Origin: Cyathus striatus
Taxonomy: Eukaryota; Basidiomycota; Agaricomycetes; Agaricales; Nidulariaceae
Reading direction: 5' to 3'
Length of the DNA: 64,000 nucleotides
NCBI GenBank assembly: GCA_025738555.1
Contig: JAOVFP010000015.1
Span: 1,736,001-1,800,000 of the forward strand
Shown here: positions 1 through 11,110 of the stretch, piece after piece
Layout of the letters: each line of letters begins with the position of its first letter
Numbering within the stretch: position 1 is the stretch's first letter
Notes under the pieces: model-generated
Database searches by the model: none
What the model was told of the DNA's origin: nothing
What the model saw: the letters and a program-made list of their open reading frames with translations, nothing else
Made by a program: the position numbers and the translations under genes

Positions 1-2502
1 AGCAGACAAATATAACAAAGGAAAAACTCACAAATGTCTCCTACATACATTATATTTTCCGCAGAAAACTCTAGTGCAGGAACGGAATTTGAGAAACCAA
101 GCGCATTTCGTGCAATCATCTTTGCAAGAGGCTAGAGACATGGAATTACTAAACAAGACGTGGATGCAAATGAGGCTCCTACCTGTTCAAAATTCAAAAC
201 AATAGGATTATGCCAATTACAAAAGTCGGCAAAAGAGAGGCGATGCAGATCACCGCACCATTCTTGTGGTTGCCTATACTTGTCATCCTTAATCTCCACC
301 AGGTAGAGCTTGCCGTCTTTGACATGATAAGGCACGAAGATACGACCACACAACACAAATTTATGCTGCAGAAACTCTTTCAAAGATTTCTCATTCACGA
401 CTGCATCCGGGATTTTTAACTGGAGGATCCGCCTCGAACCGTAAAACCTGGCGAACCTATAAGAACGCTTGGATTCCATTCGCTCCAAAATAATCTTATA
501 TGAGTCTCCATCTTTAACCAACCGCGCGATTTGTTGGATTTGACCACCATGCCAATCCGAATGTCCCTCCCATGGTCCCATGAGACCTAACCCTCGGGAA
601 CGATTCTCAAGGATTGCTTTCTCTTCACGGTCAAGCTCTCGCCTAAAAGGGCAGTATATGATCAAAAGACCCCCCTCACTGATATGACCTTACACTTACC
701 ATAATGAGATAGTAGAAGTACTGCCGTTTGGTGCTTTGCTACCGCGCATCACGCTAAATACTCGGTGTGCAACTTCGGCATTTGTGCCGGTGAGTTGGTG
801 CAAATTCATCCGTACATCTTTCCACGTCCAGCGCCCGTGTGTGATTCCGCGAGCTAGTTCGTACTGGACGCCCCAGGCGATTTGCTTCTCGTCAAGTAGC
901 TTCTGTGTCTCATCACAATGTGCAATGATTTTTTTATCGAGTGAAACAGGCTCGATAGTGAGCTCCTTGACCTCGGGGGGGACAAATGCAGGCGGCCTCA
1001 GCCTCGAAGGTATATAACATTTATCCGAAGTGTCAGCAGTATAGTAAGGGGGGTCATCCTCGTCCTCTTCCTCAGCTGAAGTTCCCTGAGAGAAAATCGC
1101 TCCAGATTGGTAACTCGAACCTAACCTCGGGGCGGATGCTGAAGGCCGTCCGAACAGATCATCGTCGTCGACGGGTATCGAGCGCTGGGTTTTGAGTGGC
1201 GAAGCTAGCTCGTTATTACCCTGCTTCTGCAATGCATTTGTCTGGACCTCTAACCTCCTCCGTTTAGAGGGGGATGGAGCAGGCGATGGAAAATCCGTGT
1301 CGCGCCTGTCCCATATTGAGCTCGTTGACGTCGACTTGGACATTGTTGACCAAAACGAATCTTCGGAGCTGACGGACGACATCGAGTTGCTCGGAGAGAG
1401 CGGATTGGTCCTGAGCGGTGGTTTTGGATGATCAGCGGCAACTGAGGAACCGGGTTAGAACTAGTTGTAAAGAAACGTCTTCATCGTACCTATTGATTCC
1501 ACTATCCAAGGAAGATCAATAAGGGTAAATTCAGATAATACTACGAAATCTTACCTTCCTTCTCTTCCTCAGAATCCGAGTCGGTGGGGTACATAACCGG
1601 CTATATGTTCACAAAAGGTTATGAGGTGCAGGAACGAAAAAAAATTGTTCACATACGTGACCTCGCCCATTGGGGGTTGGAGAGCCGACTGCGGAGTATC
1701 ACGTTCAGAAATAACTGTCATGCTAGCAATGAAAATCATTTACGAGTTAAACGGTCCTCGAAGGCATCTCGAATCTTGGAGGAGAGGGCAGGGGAAAGAA
1801 TTGCCGAAGGTGTCGCAGGGGTTTTAGGAGTGGTCGGGATACGAAGAGGTCCCTGCGAGCGCAGCGGGGTAGATGGAGACGCTAGATCATCTGAAGGTCA
1901 GTATGAAGCGTTGGCTTTCAGTAATAGTCCCACCTTGTTCTCGATAAGGCCCTTTGAGTTTGGAAGGAGTACGGGGTACAACAAATTCAAAATCTTTGGA
2001 CGGTGACGGGCTCGATCTACCGCTTCCTATGTATGCAGAATTAAGGCCGTCTTCCAATACGGAACCAAAAAAAATAAGTACTTCGAGCTTCCGCAACAGG
2101 GTATGAATTTGATTTGGAGACATTGAACCTTCTGGATGAATCGCCTTTGACTGTCGAAGTGCTGGAACCTGAAGATGACACTGAATATGTAGATTGTGAG
2201 GTGCTGCTGCTACGATAGGATAAGGTGCTCTTTGCCGGTGATTCACGACCTGAAGCGCGAGCCTCCTGAGGACTTGGGCTCGCCGGATTATTAATGATCG
2301 CTTCATCTAATGAGGTTGTCATAAGATCTCGAAAATACGGACATCTACTTATATCCTCGCACCGGGCATGTTCGCGATAAGTTCAGCGAGTGCATCGTCG
2401 TCAAACGTATCATAATTTGAGCTAGCAGCCTGCAAGAGAGGATGGAAGATCAGGTATCAAAGAACTCTGCGTACGTACTGAGCTCGGGCGTCGGTACGCC
2501 AT
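1..2502 (-). CDS. RNA-dependent RNA polymerase (RNA silencing), N-terminal part, cut by window edge
   Basis: Cellular RdRP of the quelling/QDE-1 type, which turns aberrant RNA into dsRNA for small-RNA production. Exons chain in frame: start ATG 2502-2500 with an 8-codon first exon (2502-2479), then 2429-2363, 2306 downward, 1441-700, 642-183 and 131-32; the next intron runs off the left edge. Introns are 49-57 nt with GT-AG ends. The first ~400 residues are Ser/Pro/Thr-rich and probably disordered. A conserved part follows, including SRRILQLKIPD, FVLCGRIFVPYHVKDGKLYLVE and ARNALGFSNSVPALEF, which resemble the region ahead of the catalytic core of fungal RdRPs. The catalytic DxDGD loop would lie beyond the edge, so activity cannot be judged. 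Small exons between about 1480 and 1890 (for example near 1560-1600) are placed only roughly. Divergent from centrin. Confidence 0.85.
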
Positions 2503-2824
2503 AGATTAATTATAGGCAGTTAAAGGGTTATCCAAGGATGCTTAATCGCAACTACGTGTTGCCAGGCTTCATATACCTTTATATCAGGATTTATATCCAA
2601 GAGAAACCAGATGGTAAAAGGTTATATTGCGGTGAATGCGAATGTTGTGAATATGTACTTGATATGTACAAGAGTGTGAATAACAAAGGACTTGGGACAC
2701 TGGTTCCGGCGTTCCGCCGCATGGCATTAATTGAGGTTTCAACATTGTCACATATCACGTGCTTCGCGCCTTTCACAAGCGTGACACGGCAGACAAGGAT
2801 TTTTCAAGCATTACTACCACCACC
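2503..2824. promoter_or_regulatory. Divergent intergenic region between RdRP and centrin
   Basis: 322 bp separate the two start codons, so the promoters of both genes must lie here or overlap the 5' ends. I see no clear TATA box or repeat. The short ORFs here have no protein-like composition. Confidence 0.5.
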
Positions 2825-3523
2825 ATGTATACCTCTTCTGCTGCTCAAAAGGCTAGACGACGAACTCACACCCGACCAGAGCTTACGGATGAACAGAAAC
2901 AAGAGATAAAGGAAGCATTCGAGCTGTTCGATACGGACAAAGATGGTTGCATTGACTACCATGAGCTGAAAGTCGCGATGCGAGCCTTAGGGTTCGATAT
3001 GAAGAAGGCGGAGGTCCTGAAGATACTCAGGGACCATGATAAGACAGGGCATGGGCTAATGGATTTTGAGGATTTCGCAAAAATAAGTGAGTAGAATGGT
3101 TGTCATTACGTGTCTTGGTGGCATGTTCATTGTGTGGTGGCACGTATCATTGTCGCAAGTGGTACGCGTCCTTACCGTGACATGCTGATTCGGCCCTATG
3201 TTCTTCTAGGTGTCTAATTACTCAATATAGTGAGCGAACGTATATTGGCACGCGATCCAATGGAGGAGATCAGGCGCGCCTTTCAATTATTCGACGATGA
3301 CAATACCGGAAAGATCAGCCTTAAGAACCTCCGGAGAGTAGCAAAGGAGATAGGCGACAGACTGGAGGATGATGAACTGTACGTGGTTGTATCCTGTGTC
3401 AAATTGCAGGCTCCTAATGGTGTAACGTGTTTTAGACAAGCTATGATAGACGAATTCGATCTTGACCAAGATGGCGAAATTAACGAGCAGGAGTTCTTTG
3501 CAATCATGACCGACGATTCCTGA
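2825..3523 (+). CDS. CDC31: Centrin (caltractin/Cdc31-type EF-hand protein)
   Basis: Calcium-binding EF-hand protein of the spindle pole body and the nuclear-export TREX-2 complex in fungi. Three exons, 2825-3086, 3231-3378 and 3436-3523, join in frame to 165 residues, the usual centrin length. Four EF-hands are visible: the first loop reads [12 protein letters not shown], the second [14 protein letters not shown] (poorly canonical), the third [12 protein letters not shown] and the fourth [12 protein letters not shown]. The centrin-type linker with ERDP-like [16 protein letters not shown] sits between the two halves. The start at 2825 follows an ACCACC context; an upstream in-frame TTG at 2759 is not a credible start. 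The first intron is 144 nt, long for this window, with an alternative TTCTAG acceptor at about 3208 that would change the frame. Confidence 0.95.
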
Positions 3524-5684
3524 ACGTCATCATGAGACAGATTGCGTCGGCGTTTTCTTGTATTGGACTCCTTTATGTCTCTTGTTTCTCTTCTTCCTCA
3601 TCTTCTCTTCTCACCATCGCTGTCTATAATCATACCCGTGAGCGACAACTTGACTCCTGCGCATTTGCCCTTGCTGATCATACATCAGGTTGCTACTCGC
3701 ACTTGTATTTGCTAGGCAATCCCGTTGTATATTACTTTCCCCTGCATTATACTATCCCAAGCTCTCTGAGTTTCTAGTACGAACAGGAGTAATGATTCTC
3801 TCCGATCGTTGTTTTATGTCCTACTCCGAAAGGATATCAATAATCCCAAGATGTTGCAAACCGACGACCTTCCATGCTTATTCTGCTGCTTCTTTTTCTG
3901 CTTCTCTGACTATGACATGGATGATGATACAGTCCCATAACATAGCACGTTCCATTTGATGCTCCGCCTACTCAACATAATCCCGTGATGGACCACATTT
4001 GAAATTCCCGCCATTTATCTTGGTCAGCCTCTCAGCCTCCAGGAACATAGGAAAGATGGAGGCAGCGAGGCGACGGTACATCATGCATGTCCGATAAATC
4101 TCCTCCATTTACCAAGGGACATCACGATTTCTCTCAAGATTTCAAGACATGAAGCATCTCCGACTCTTGGGTTTAAGTTAAGATGAAACCTCCCTTAGAG
4201 ATAACGACGATCTGGCGACGATCACTGGCGCGGAGGAAAGGACCGAAAAATTCTCGTCGGCGCAACGAAACAGACGGACGCGAAGAGTCTTTCTTGTCCG
4301 CACACAACAAGGATTGAACGTTCACTTTGTTGATCCATCAATACCAGGACGCCGATACTTGCCCATCTACAGGGAACCCCGGATCAACCGCTCTGAACAC
4401 ATCGAGCCCATCGCCTGCCTAAAATCCTAACCCTCTTCTTGATTTCTTATCTAGTCGCTACTATCGGTGGCGTACTTGCGCTTGCCTTGTACAAAATGAA
4501 GCCCAAGGCGGTGGCGGCGGCATCATTGGAGCACTGCGACTCTCGGACGCCTCTTCTGAACAAGGAAAAGATCACGCCGCTGATTTCAAACGACGGCGCA
4601 GGCAGCCCATGCCCATATCGAGCTAAATACGCAGTGGGTAGTGCTCCCCATGCTTCGCGGTCAACCGTAGGATATATGTTAGCGCCTCTCGGCGAACGGT
4701 GTAGATAAATAGCACGATCCTTGTAAATACAACTTATCCGGTGTTGTCCAATGTGTGTGCCACTCATGAATAAGTCTCAACCCTGCTTGATCTCCAACAA
4801 GTCATTGATTTTCCCTGTTGACAAGCCATATGTAGATCGGGGGAAAGTTTAAATAAATCTCTGACTTTGGACATCAAGTTGCCCCGCAGACTCGGTACCG
4901 ACACCAAAACCCAAAGATTGACCCCCCAGGCACAAATTGAGTCACGGGAAAAGAAGCTCCACGCCTACCCTTTGCCGAGCGGTATATGTTCGTCCCATAA
5001 ACTCACCAGTCGAGAAAGATAGAACCTGAGTCCTCTGATTGCCCACGAGGCTAACCGGCGGTCATGGCGATAAGGTATGGTTAAATGGGTATCTGATTCT
5101 AAGTGGAATCCGATAGGTATCGTATTGTATGCTATACTAAAGGGAATGAATAAACCATAAAATAGAGAGAGCACTTTTTCGGGAGTAAACAAAAAATGAA
5201 ATTGGTATGTATAGAAGTCCGCTGATTATGTGCACAATAATGTAGGGAGAATGGCGGAATCCGCGGATGGTATGTAGTAGATACAGGTCATGTGGATCTA
5301 AAAATTGCAACAACAAGGATGAGCAGAATGAAAATAAAACGAAAACGAACTTTTAGCCCACGCATAAGGGTAAACATGAAGTGAAAAAAGAGCGTGAATT
5401 GAGCATGAAGGTCATAAGAGGCAAAAAGTCCCATGAAAACGATCCCGAACCGAAGCTCGACGACAGAAAACATTTTGAACCATAAATCCAAGAAAAAAGA
5501 CGTGTACTGGTATCGTCAAAGGTCCTTTTATTTTACTCGTGAAACCAAAGGATAAACCAATAATGATATCAAAAAATATATGGAAAAAAGAACGAACAAA
5601 AAGGGAGAAAGAGAAAGAAGGGTTCAAAATCGAGCTTGAGGTGCGCATAACCGCACGGAAACCCCATATAATTGGAAACGGCTA
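3524..5684. other. Intergenic stretch between centrin and the zinc-finger gene, no confident gene
   Basis: It should hold the centrin 3' UTR and the A-rich 3' region of the minus-strand zinc-finger gene (about 5290-5684). A TTG-initiated open frame at 4439-4708 begins with a hydrophobic stretch (LVATIGGVLALALY) preceded by a possible acceptor (TTATCTAG). It might be the second exon of a small membrane protein, perhaps with a first exon at ATG 4182. I could not join the two convincingly, so no gene is called. Confidence 0.4.
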
Positions 5685-7956
5685 TTAATCCGATTCCGAA
5701 TCAGGCATGTCAGCATCCTCGGGTGGGATGTAATCCTTATGAACGCGCTGATGCTGGCCCAAATTATCATGGCGGCTGAAACGTTTGCCACAGCCTGGAT
5801 ACTTGCACTTGAACGCTAGACAACAAAAAAAAATATTAATAAAAATCATCAGAAAGAACCAAACAAAACTCACGTTTCTCATTCGTATGCAAACTACGCA
5901 CATGTCTCTTGAGATGCTCACCACGAGCAAAGACCTTGCCGCAGCCATCGACCTGGCACTCGTGCGGCCTCGCGGTCTCGCCTTCCTTCCGCTTTTTCCT
6001 GCCAGCGCCGCTAGCGGCATTGCGGAGATCCTCCATGGACGAGGCGGTAGGCACATGACGTCCACGAGACTTTTTGGTCAGATTGGGGATAGGCACAGGC
6101 ATGGGAAGGGACGTCATGGGACGCGAACGGCGGCGGGTGGATGAGGTGGAAGTGGAAGAGCCACTGTTGCCTCCTCCTCCGATGGTCCGGGGAGAAGAAG
6201 ACGAAGACGCGGATGCATAACGGCGGGAACGAGAGACACTCTGGGAAGAATGGGAGGAAGAAGCATATTGGTGTTGGTCGTGGAAGCCGTTGGTTGATAA
6301 GGGATAGGTGGTATATGGGGAATACCGCGGGGATGAACGTGGTCTGAGGTTCCGTCCTTCACCGCCGTAGGAAAACACGGAGGGGAAGGAGGAAGAGATG
6401 GTGAGGGCGGACCTGCGAGAGCGCATGACAAACTCGCCGCTGCCATCATCCTCGGCGTCCTCCTCGCTGTCGCCGCTGTGAAGATCACTTTCAGAACCGT
6501 CAGGAAGAGGTACCTCGCTTCCTCCGTCGTCGCAGTGACCCATTATCTGGCCATCGGCTGTAATGTGCAAGCCGCCGCCGTTCTCGAGTCCGAGAGCCGA
6601 TGCCTGGACAGCCCAAACATTATCGCCTTCGTCGACTTCTCCTTCTGCATCGGCATCGCCCTCATCATTGGTGAAGGATGAAGTCACAGAAGCGAGAGAA
6701 GCGCGACGCTCGCCAGCCCAACTCTGCATGTGCATGGCCATGTCTGCACCCATTGCTGCCTTGAGCTCGTTGTCCTGCTCAGAGACATATCGGGGGTCAG
6801 AGATGAGGGCATCGGGGCCATCAGCATAAGGCGTCAGAGGCGAGCCACAAGAGTCGACGGGGGAGATTTCAGCAGGATGCACGGTGGCGTAGACATGCTG
6901 CTGCTGCATCTGCTGGATCGACTGATCATATTGCTGCTGCTGCGGAATGCCCGAGGGGGAATAGTAAGCCATGCTGCCATTTTGAGTGCGAGAAAGCTGG
7001 AGAGGAGACATGAGAATATTTTGGTTGTTCATGGTGGCGGCGGGCGGCGAGACAACTGGGGCAGAAAGGTCAAAGATGTGCGGCTGCTGTCCTGGGATGG
7101 CAGACGGTGGCTGGGACTGGCCCAGGGAGGCAGGAGAGGAGTAGCTGCCCATGCCGGTGAAGACGGTTAGATCGTCCTGCCTGTGCCTCGGCAGGGGGGG
7201 CGCAGAGGGGGCAGAGGGATACTGATAGACGTGTGCGAGTGCCACGGAGTGAGACTGGGAGTGTGTGGATGGGAATGAAGGGGGATGCCAGTCGTCGAGG
7301 TCGACATCGAATATGGGGTCTGCGGGGGGATCTTGCCGTGGTTTCTGGTGGTGGTGGTGATGATGGTGCTGTTGCTGTTGCTGCTGGAATGTACGGATGG
7401 GGTGACTTGGAACGGGGGAATGGATGGTGCTGGGAGGGGAGTGGTGGTGGGAGCGTTGGGGAGGGACGGGGGGAGGGATGTAGATGGCCTTGAAACGATC
7501 CGAGTCGTTCGAAACGGCGGGCTGGTGCCGGTAAAGGTGATTATAATGATTCTGCGGATGGTGGAGCGGAAGGGGGTGCGATACCTGCTGCTTCTTGGCC
7601 TGGGGCGACCAGTTCATCACGTTGTACTCAAAGTCGGCCGAGTACGGCAGGTCGGCCTGTGCAGCGTAGAAGGGCACGGCAGACGACGGCGCGTAGACGG
7701 GGTCCATGGCGGCGAGGGCGTCGAAGGGGTGGTCGGGGACGGGGCTCTGGTCGTGCTCGCGGGGGAAGGAGGCGCTGGAGCTGGACGAGACCGGGGACGC
7801 CGAAGAGAAAGTGGTGTATGTCGGGCTGACGGGGGACACGGGGGAGGACATGGAAGGTCGCTTCCGGCGGGTTGTGGGGTAGGAGGGAGAAAAGGGAAGG
7901 TGTGTCTGGGAGAGGGAGTGGGAGTGGGAGTGGGAGGGTCTCTGGGTGGAGTGCAT
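5685..7956 (-). CDS. C2H2 zinc-finger transcription factor (Msn2/Seb1-like C-terminal fingers)
   Basis: Probable sequence-specific transcription factor. Exon 7956-5874 plus exon 5815-5685, joined across a 57-nt intron, give 737 residues in frame. Two tandem C2H2 fingers close the protein: CQVDGCGKVFARGEHLKRHVRSLH and CKYPGCGKRFSRHDNLGQHQRVH. The linker HTNEKPF is restored only by splicing, since the intron falls inside it. This two-finger C-terminal layout is seen in stress-response regulators of the Msn2/4 and Seb1 type, which bind AGGGG. The rest is low complexity: His-Ser repeats near the N-terminus, Pro/Ser stretches, poly-Gln and poly-His, and an acidic block (GDADAEGEVDEGD) that could act in activation. 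The start is chosen at the first Met of the repeat-rich region; Met codons at 8064 and 7854 are alternatives. Assignment to a named regulator is inference. Confidence 0.85.
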
Positions 7957-9063
7957 TTGTATAGATCTGGCTGGGCTTGGCCGGTGTAGTGCCTTGGGGC
8001 AGATATGAAGACGAAAGAATCTAGACGAGAGATGGCAAAACATTTTATGTGAGTCGATTTCCAATCAAAGTACTCGTTCTGCATACCTTGGCACGGCTGT
8101 GATCGAGGCTGAAACAGACTCGCGAATTCACGACGCCAGATCTCAGGACAGGACGAGCTCTGACTCTGAGGGAGGGAAGAATCCACAGTGCCCTGCTCAC
8201 CACCTGGCAATCTGGTAAAATAGGAAGAAAAGAAGAAGGAAGCGAGCAAAGTTAAAACCGGTCGTCGCCCAATTTGCAAATCCCAACAAGTCTCCGAGTC
8301 CCACTTGCAGACCCTCAAGAGGAGCTGTCGATCGATCGCAGATCCAACAACAGAAAACCAATCCTTGCCAGAAGAAGCCCAAGGAACAGAAAACAAAGCC
8401 TGACAAGGCACATCCCCTCCCCTCCAAACGAAGCCCACGTAACGCCGTGCTTCCTCTCAAAACACTCCGTCTACCACTGTGGGGACCATTCACACCGTCC
8501 CATCCAGGATTAGTCCCGCCCCAGAGCTCTTGCACGCCAGACCTGCCTACTTGGGTCACCCACACGGCCCGACAGACCACAGAATCAGATACCTGGAGCA
8601 CTATCGGGTATGAACCATGCCACCAGTTCAGCAGACATAATAATAGCGTCACGAAAGAAATGGGTTATCGTCAACTTCAACATCCTGTCACAGCCAGTTT
8701 ACCTTGCTTGATCTAATCCGCTCCCGTGGGCCCTCCCTTCCTTATCGGGTCATCTCCCTCCATCTGCTGGCCACCTCTCCTCCAAACTTTGTCCACATAA
8801 TGATATTCGTCCTCCCTCTTCTCATTGCTATCATAGTTCCATGTCCTCCCCACAGGCTACCACATAGCATCGCGTTTCGGACACCTCCAACGTATTGCCG
8901 ATCCGGCCCTCCATTTCGAACCGAGCGAATCATATTGTCCAAATCCATACTTAATACTATCTATATTATTACTTGTATCCATTATTTCCACCTTTTTTTT
9001 CTTTTTTCATTTACTCTTAACCAGCCTTAACCCCGTCCATCGCCCGCCGATCTGCTTTCATCT
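7957..9063. promoter_or_regulatory. Upstream region of the zinc-finger gene
   Basis: About 1.1 kb with no supportable gene. Open frames here are shadows of the pyrimidine-rich plus strand. It probably contains the 5' UTR and promoter of the minus-strand zinc-finger gene; the open frame continues upstream to 8064 but becomes less protein-like. Confidence 0.4.
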
Positions 9064-9207
9064 ATGTTATCTCAGATCTCTGCTTCCCATTCATCTCCGA
9101 TCTCCTCCCCCACATCTCCCTCAATGCATAACGGCAGCTCCGGCGGACCGTTCGGTCAGTCCATCCACATCCCAATCCATCCAAGCACAACCAAACTCGT
9201 CAAATTA
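9064..9207 (+). other. Exon-like ORF, unrecognised
   Basis: An ATG at 9064 opens a Ser/Pro-rich reading frame that passes into a more ordered stretch (HIPIHPSTTKLVKL) before a possible GTATGT donor at about 9208. No downstream exon could be joined with certainty. It may be the first exon of a plus-strand gene extending to about 10570, where another protein-like frame ends (KYALHKCCMEG then stop). No known family is recognised. Confidence 0.25.
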
Positions 9208-9814
9208 TGTATGTCGCCCGCAGCAAGTCAGTGTCACGCCCAACACTCTACTTATCCGCTTCGATTATGCCATGATATGCTCTCATCATCACCTCTCTTC
9301 TCTCTTCTCTCCTCCGGCCTCTCTTCAATTAAATCCATCATTTGTACATACCAGTGCCTGGCGCCTTGAGCCCATGTCCCGCCGATCGTAAATGTAATTG
9401 CGATGAAATAATCAAAATAATCGATGCTACCTTTACCGGCAACTACCTACTCCCGCGATTTTCTTAGGACTCCGTTTCGTGGCTCGCAAGAACTTGTCTC
9501 GTGGTCCCAGGCCCTACGTTTCCAAGTACCTTCACCGCGGACTTTGAGCCAGAGCGTAGCTTTTCTGTCGTTCGAGAACCTCTCAAGCCCTTCCAGCTCT
9601 CTGTTACCACCTCATAGTAAATTATCTGAGCGTGACATTCGCCATGGAACACTCCCCTCCTCCTTCGCTGACGTTGTCCTCGCTGATACCAGCGTTCACA
9701 CAAGAACTCCCTATTCGTAAGTAATCTCTCGGAGGAGGCAATAGTCGCTCGCCCGGGCGGGATTTATTTCAAAATACATCAACATCTATTTCTAGTCACC
9801 ACTCTCGCGCCCGC

Positions 9815-9836
9815 CTTCCCTTCCTTCCTTCCTTCC
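9815..9836. repeat. TTCC microsatellite
   Basis: About five tandem TTCC units in a pyrimidine-rich tract, with no sign of coding. Confidence 0.8.
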
Positions 9837-9895
9837 TCGGACTAGACATGTTCGGATAACAAGACACGTTATTTGGAAATTCACCTAATCCACAT

Positions 9896-11110
9896 CTAAG
9901 CAGATGCAACTTCCTTCTTCGCTTCAATCTTCTTTTTCGTACTTCTCAAAAACTCCCACTTATCAAATACTTACTATCTGCTGATGCAAGTGGCTGAAAG
10001 TCCCAGGCCAGCCAGCCTCCTTTCAACTATCCCATGCAAAATGAGAAAACAAGGTGGTCAGCCCTGTTCTTCTCTCGAGTTAATTTGTATTGCATTCTTG
10101 TCCTCGCTGTGCATTAACCTTTCAAACTCAAGCTCCAAGCTCAGATTGACTTCTCTATTAATTTGACCTTCTATTTCGCACCTCGTAATAAGCACGCGAA
10201 CCTCATGCCCAAATACGAACCCATCACGGCATTGCAAAAACTTATACTCGAAGCCAAGGCCCAAACCGAACGTTTCAATGGAATATGCAATACTGATACT
10301 GAGGTACGGGGCCTCTCTTTTGTGCGCGTCTTGCGCATCGGACACTCGATTTCGGACGTTCCTCCTAGGCCGCGTCGAGCGTTTACGATTATGTATGTAC
10401 TCCGAATATCCTCCGTTTATCTAACCGCTACTATTCGGGAACTCTGAATCGCTCACGCTCGGCCCCGCCACTCGCACGATCGCGAAACGACCGCCCATCC
10501 GACGAGGCTCCACTTGTGTACGTCTCATCTCTGAAATATGCATTGCATAAATGCTGTATGGAAGGATGACAGCACCACTTCAACCTTTGAATGGAGAATG
10601 TTGAACGTCGAGGAGTCAAGTATCGACCAACTCCTAATTAGTATTCCGTTTCGTCATTGATAATTAATTATGCCAGACACGTAGTGCGTAGATCCCTTTT
10701 CGAGTACCTTATACCAACGGCAACCTACCTGGACTCTCAATGACTCATAATTTCATGGAATTTTCATTTGACTCTTTATGTTTTTTTTTTCTGTTTTGTG
10801 GCGGAAATTTGGAATATTGTGCCAATATTGTTGATTATGCTTCAAATTCACTGCCTTCGAGAAAATCAGCCTTCGTGACCGGTGACCCGTCCATGGCTGT
10901 CCCTGCTTATAGCGTGGTCGAGCCATAAGACACGGAAGCAATCGGTCTTGGGTCCGTCAAATAGGAAGAGATCACATTGCCTTCGACGGTGGTGGAAAGG
11001 AAGGACATCCGATATACTCGTAATCATTACAACTTTTTTTCTTTCTTTACAAACTTTAGGCCATAGTAACTTACACCGTTGTCGCTATCATTCGCGCTAT
11101 TACTAGACAT
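9896..11110 (-). other. Possible multi-exon gene, minus strand, unresolved
   Basis: Several minus-strand pieces look protein-like. A start ATG at 11110 opens MSSNSANDSDNG and meets a strong GTAAGT donor. A piece near 10900-10840 reads DGSPVTKADFLEGS. Another near 10600-10545 reads VEVVLSSFHTAFMQCIFQ. A terminal piece ending in a stop at 9898-9896 reads KWEFLRSTKKKIEAKKEVASA. The joins are not consistent enough to fix a model, and an overlapping plus-strand frame (10163-10300, KYEPITALQKLILEAKAQTE) is equally protein-like. I do not recognise a family. Confidence 0.3.

Noticed and set aside
5288..5648. Minus-strand hydrophobic ORFs after the zinc-finger stop
   Set aside because: They lie in A-rich 3' sequence; the hydrophobic residues come from T-rich codons, without starts or splice sites in context.
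7285..7989. Long plus-strand ORF of 234 codons
   Set aside because: It is the antisense shadow of the zinc-finger gene; its Gly/Val-rich composition mirrors Pro/His/Gln codons on the other strand.
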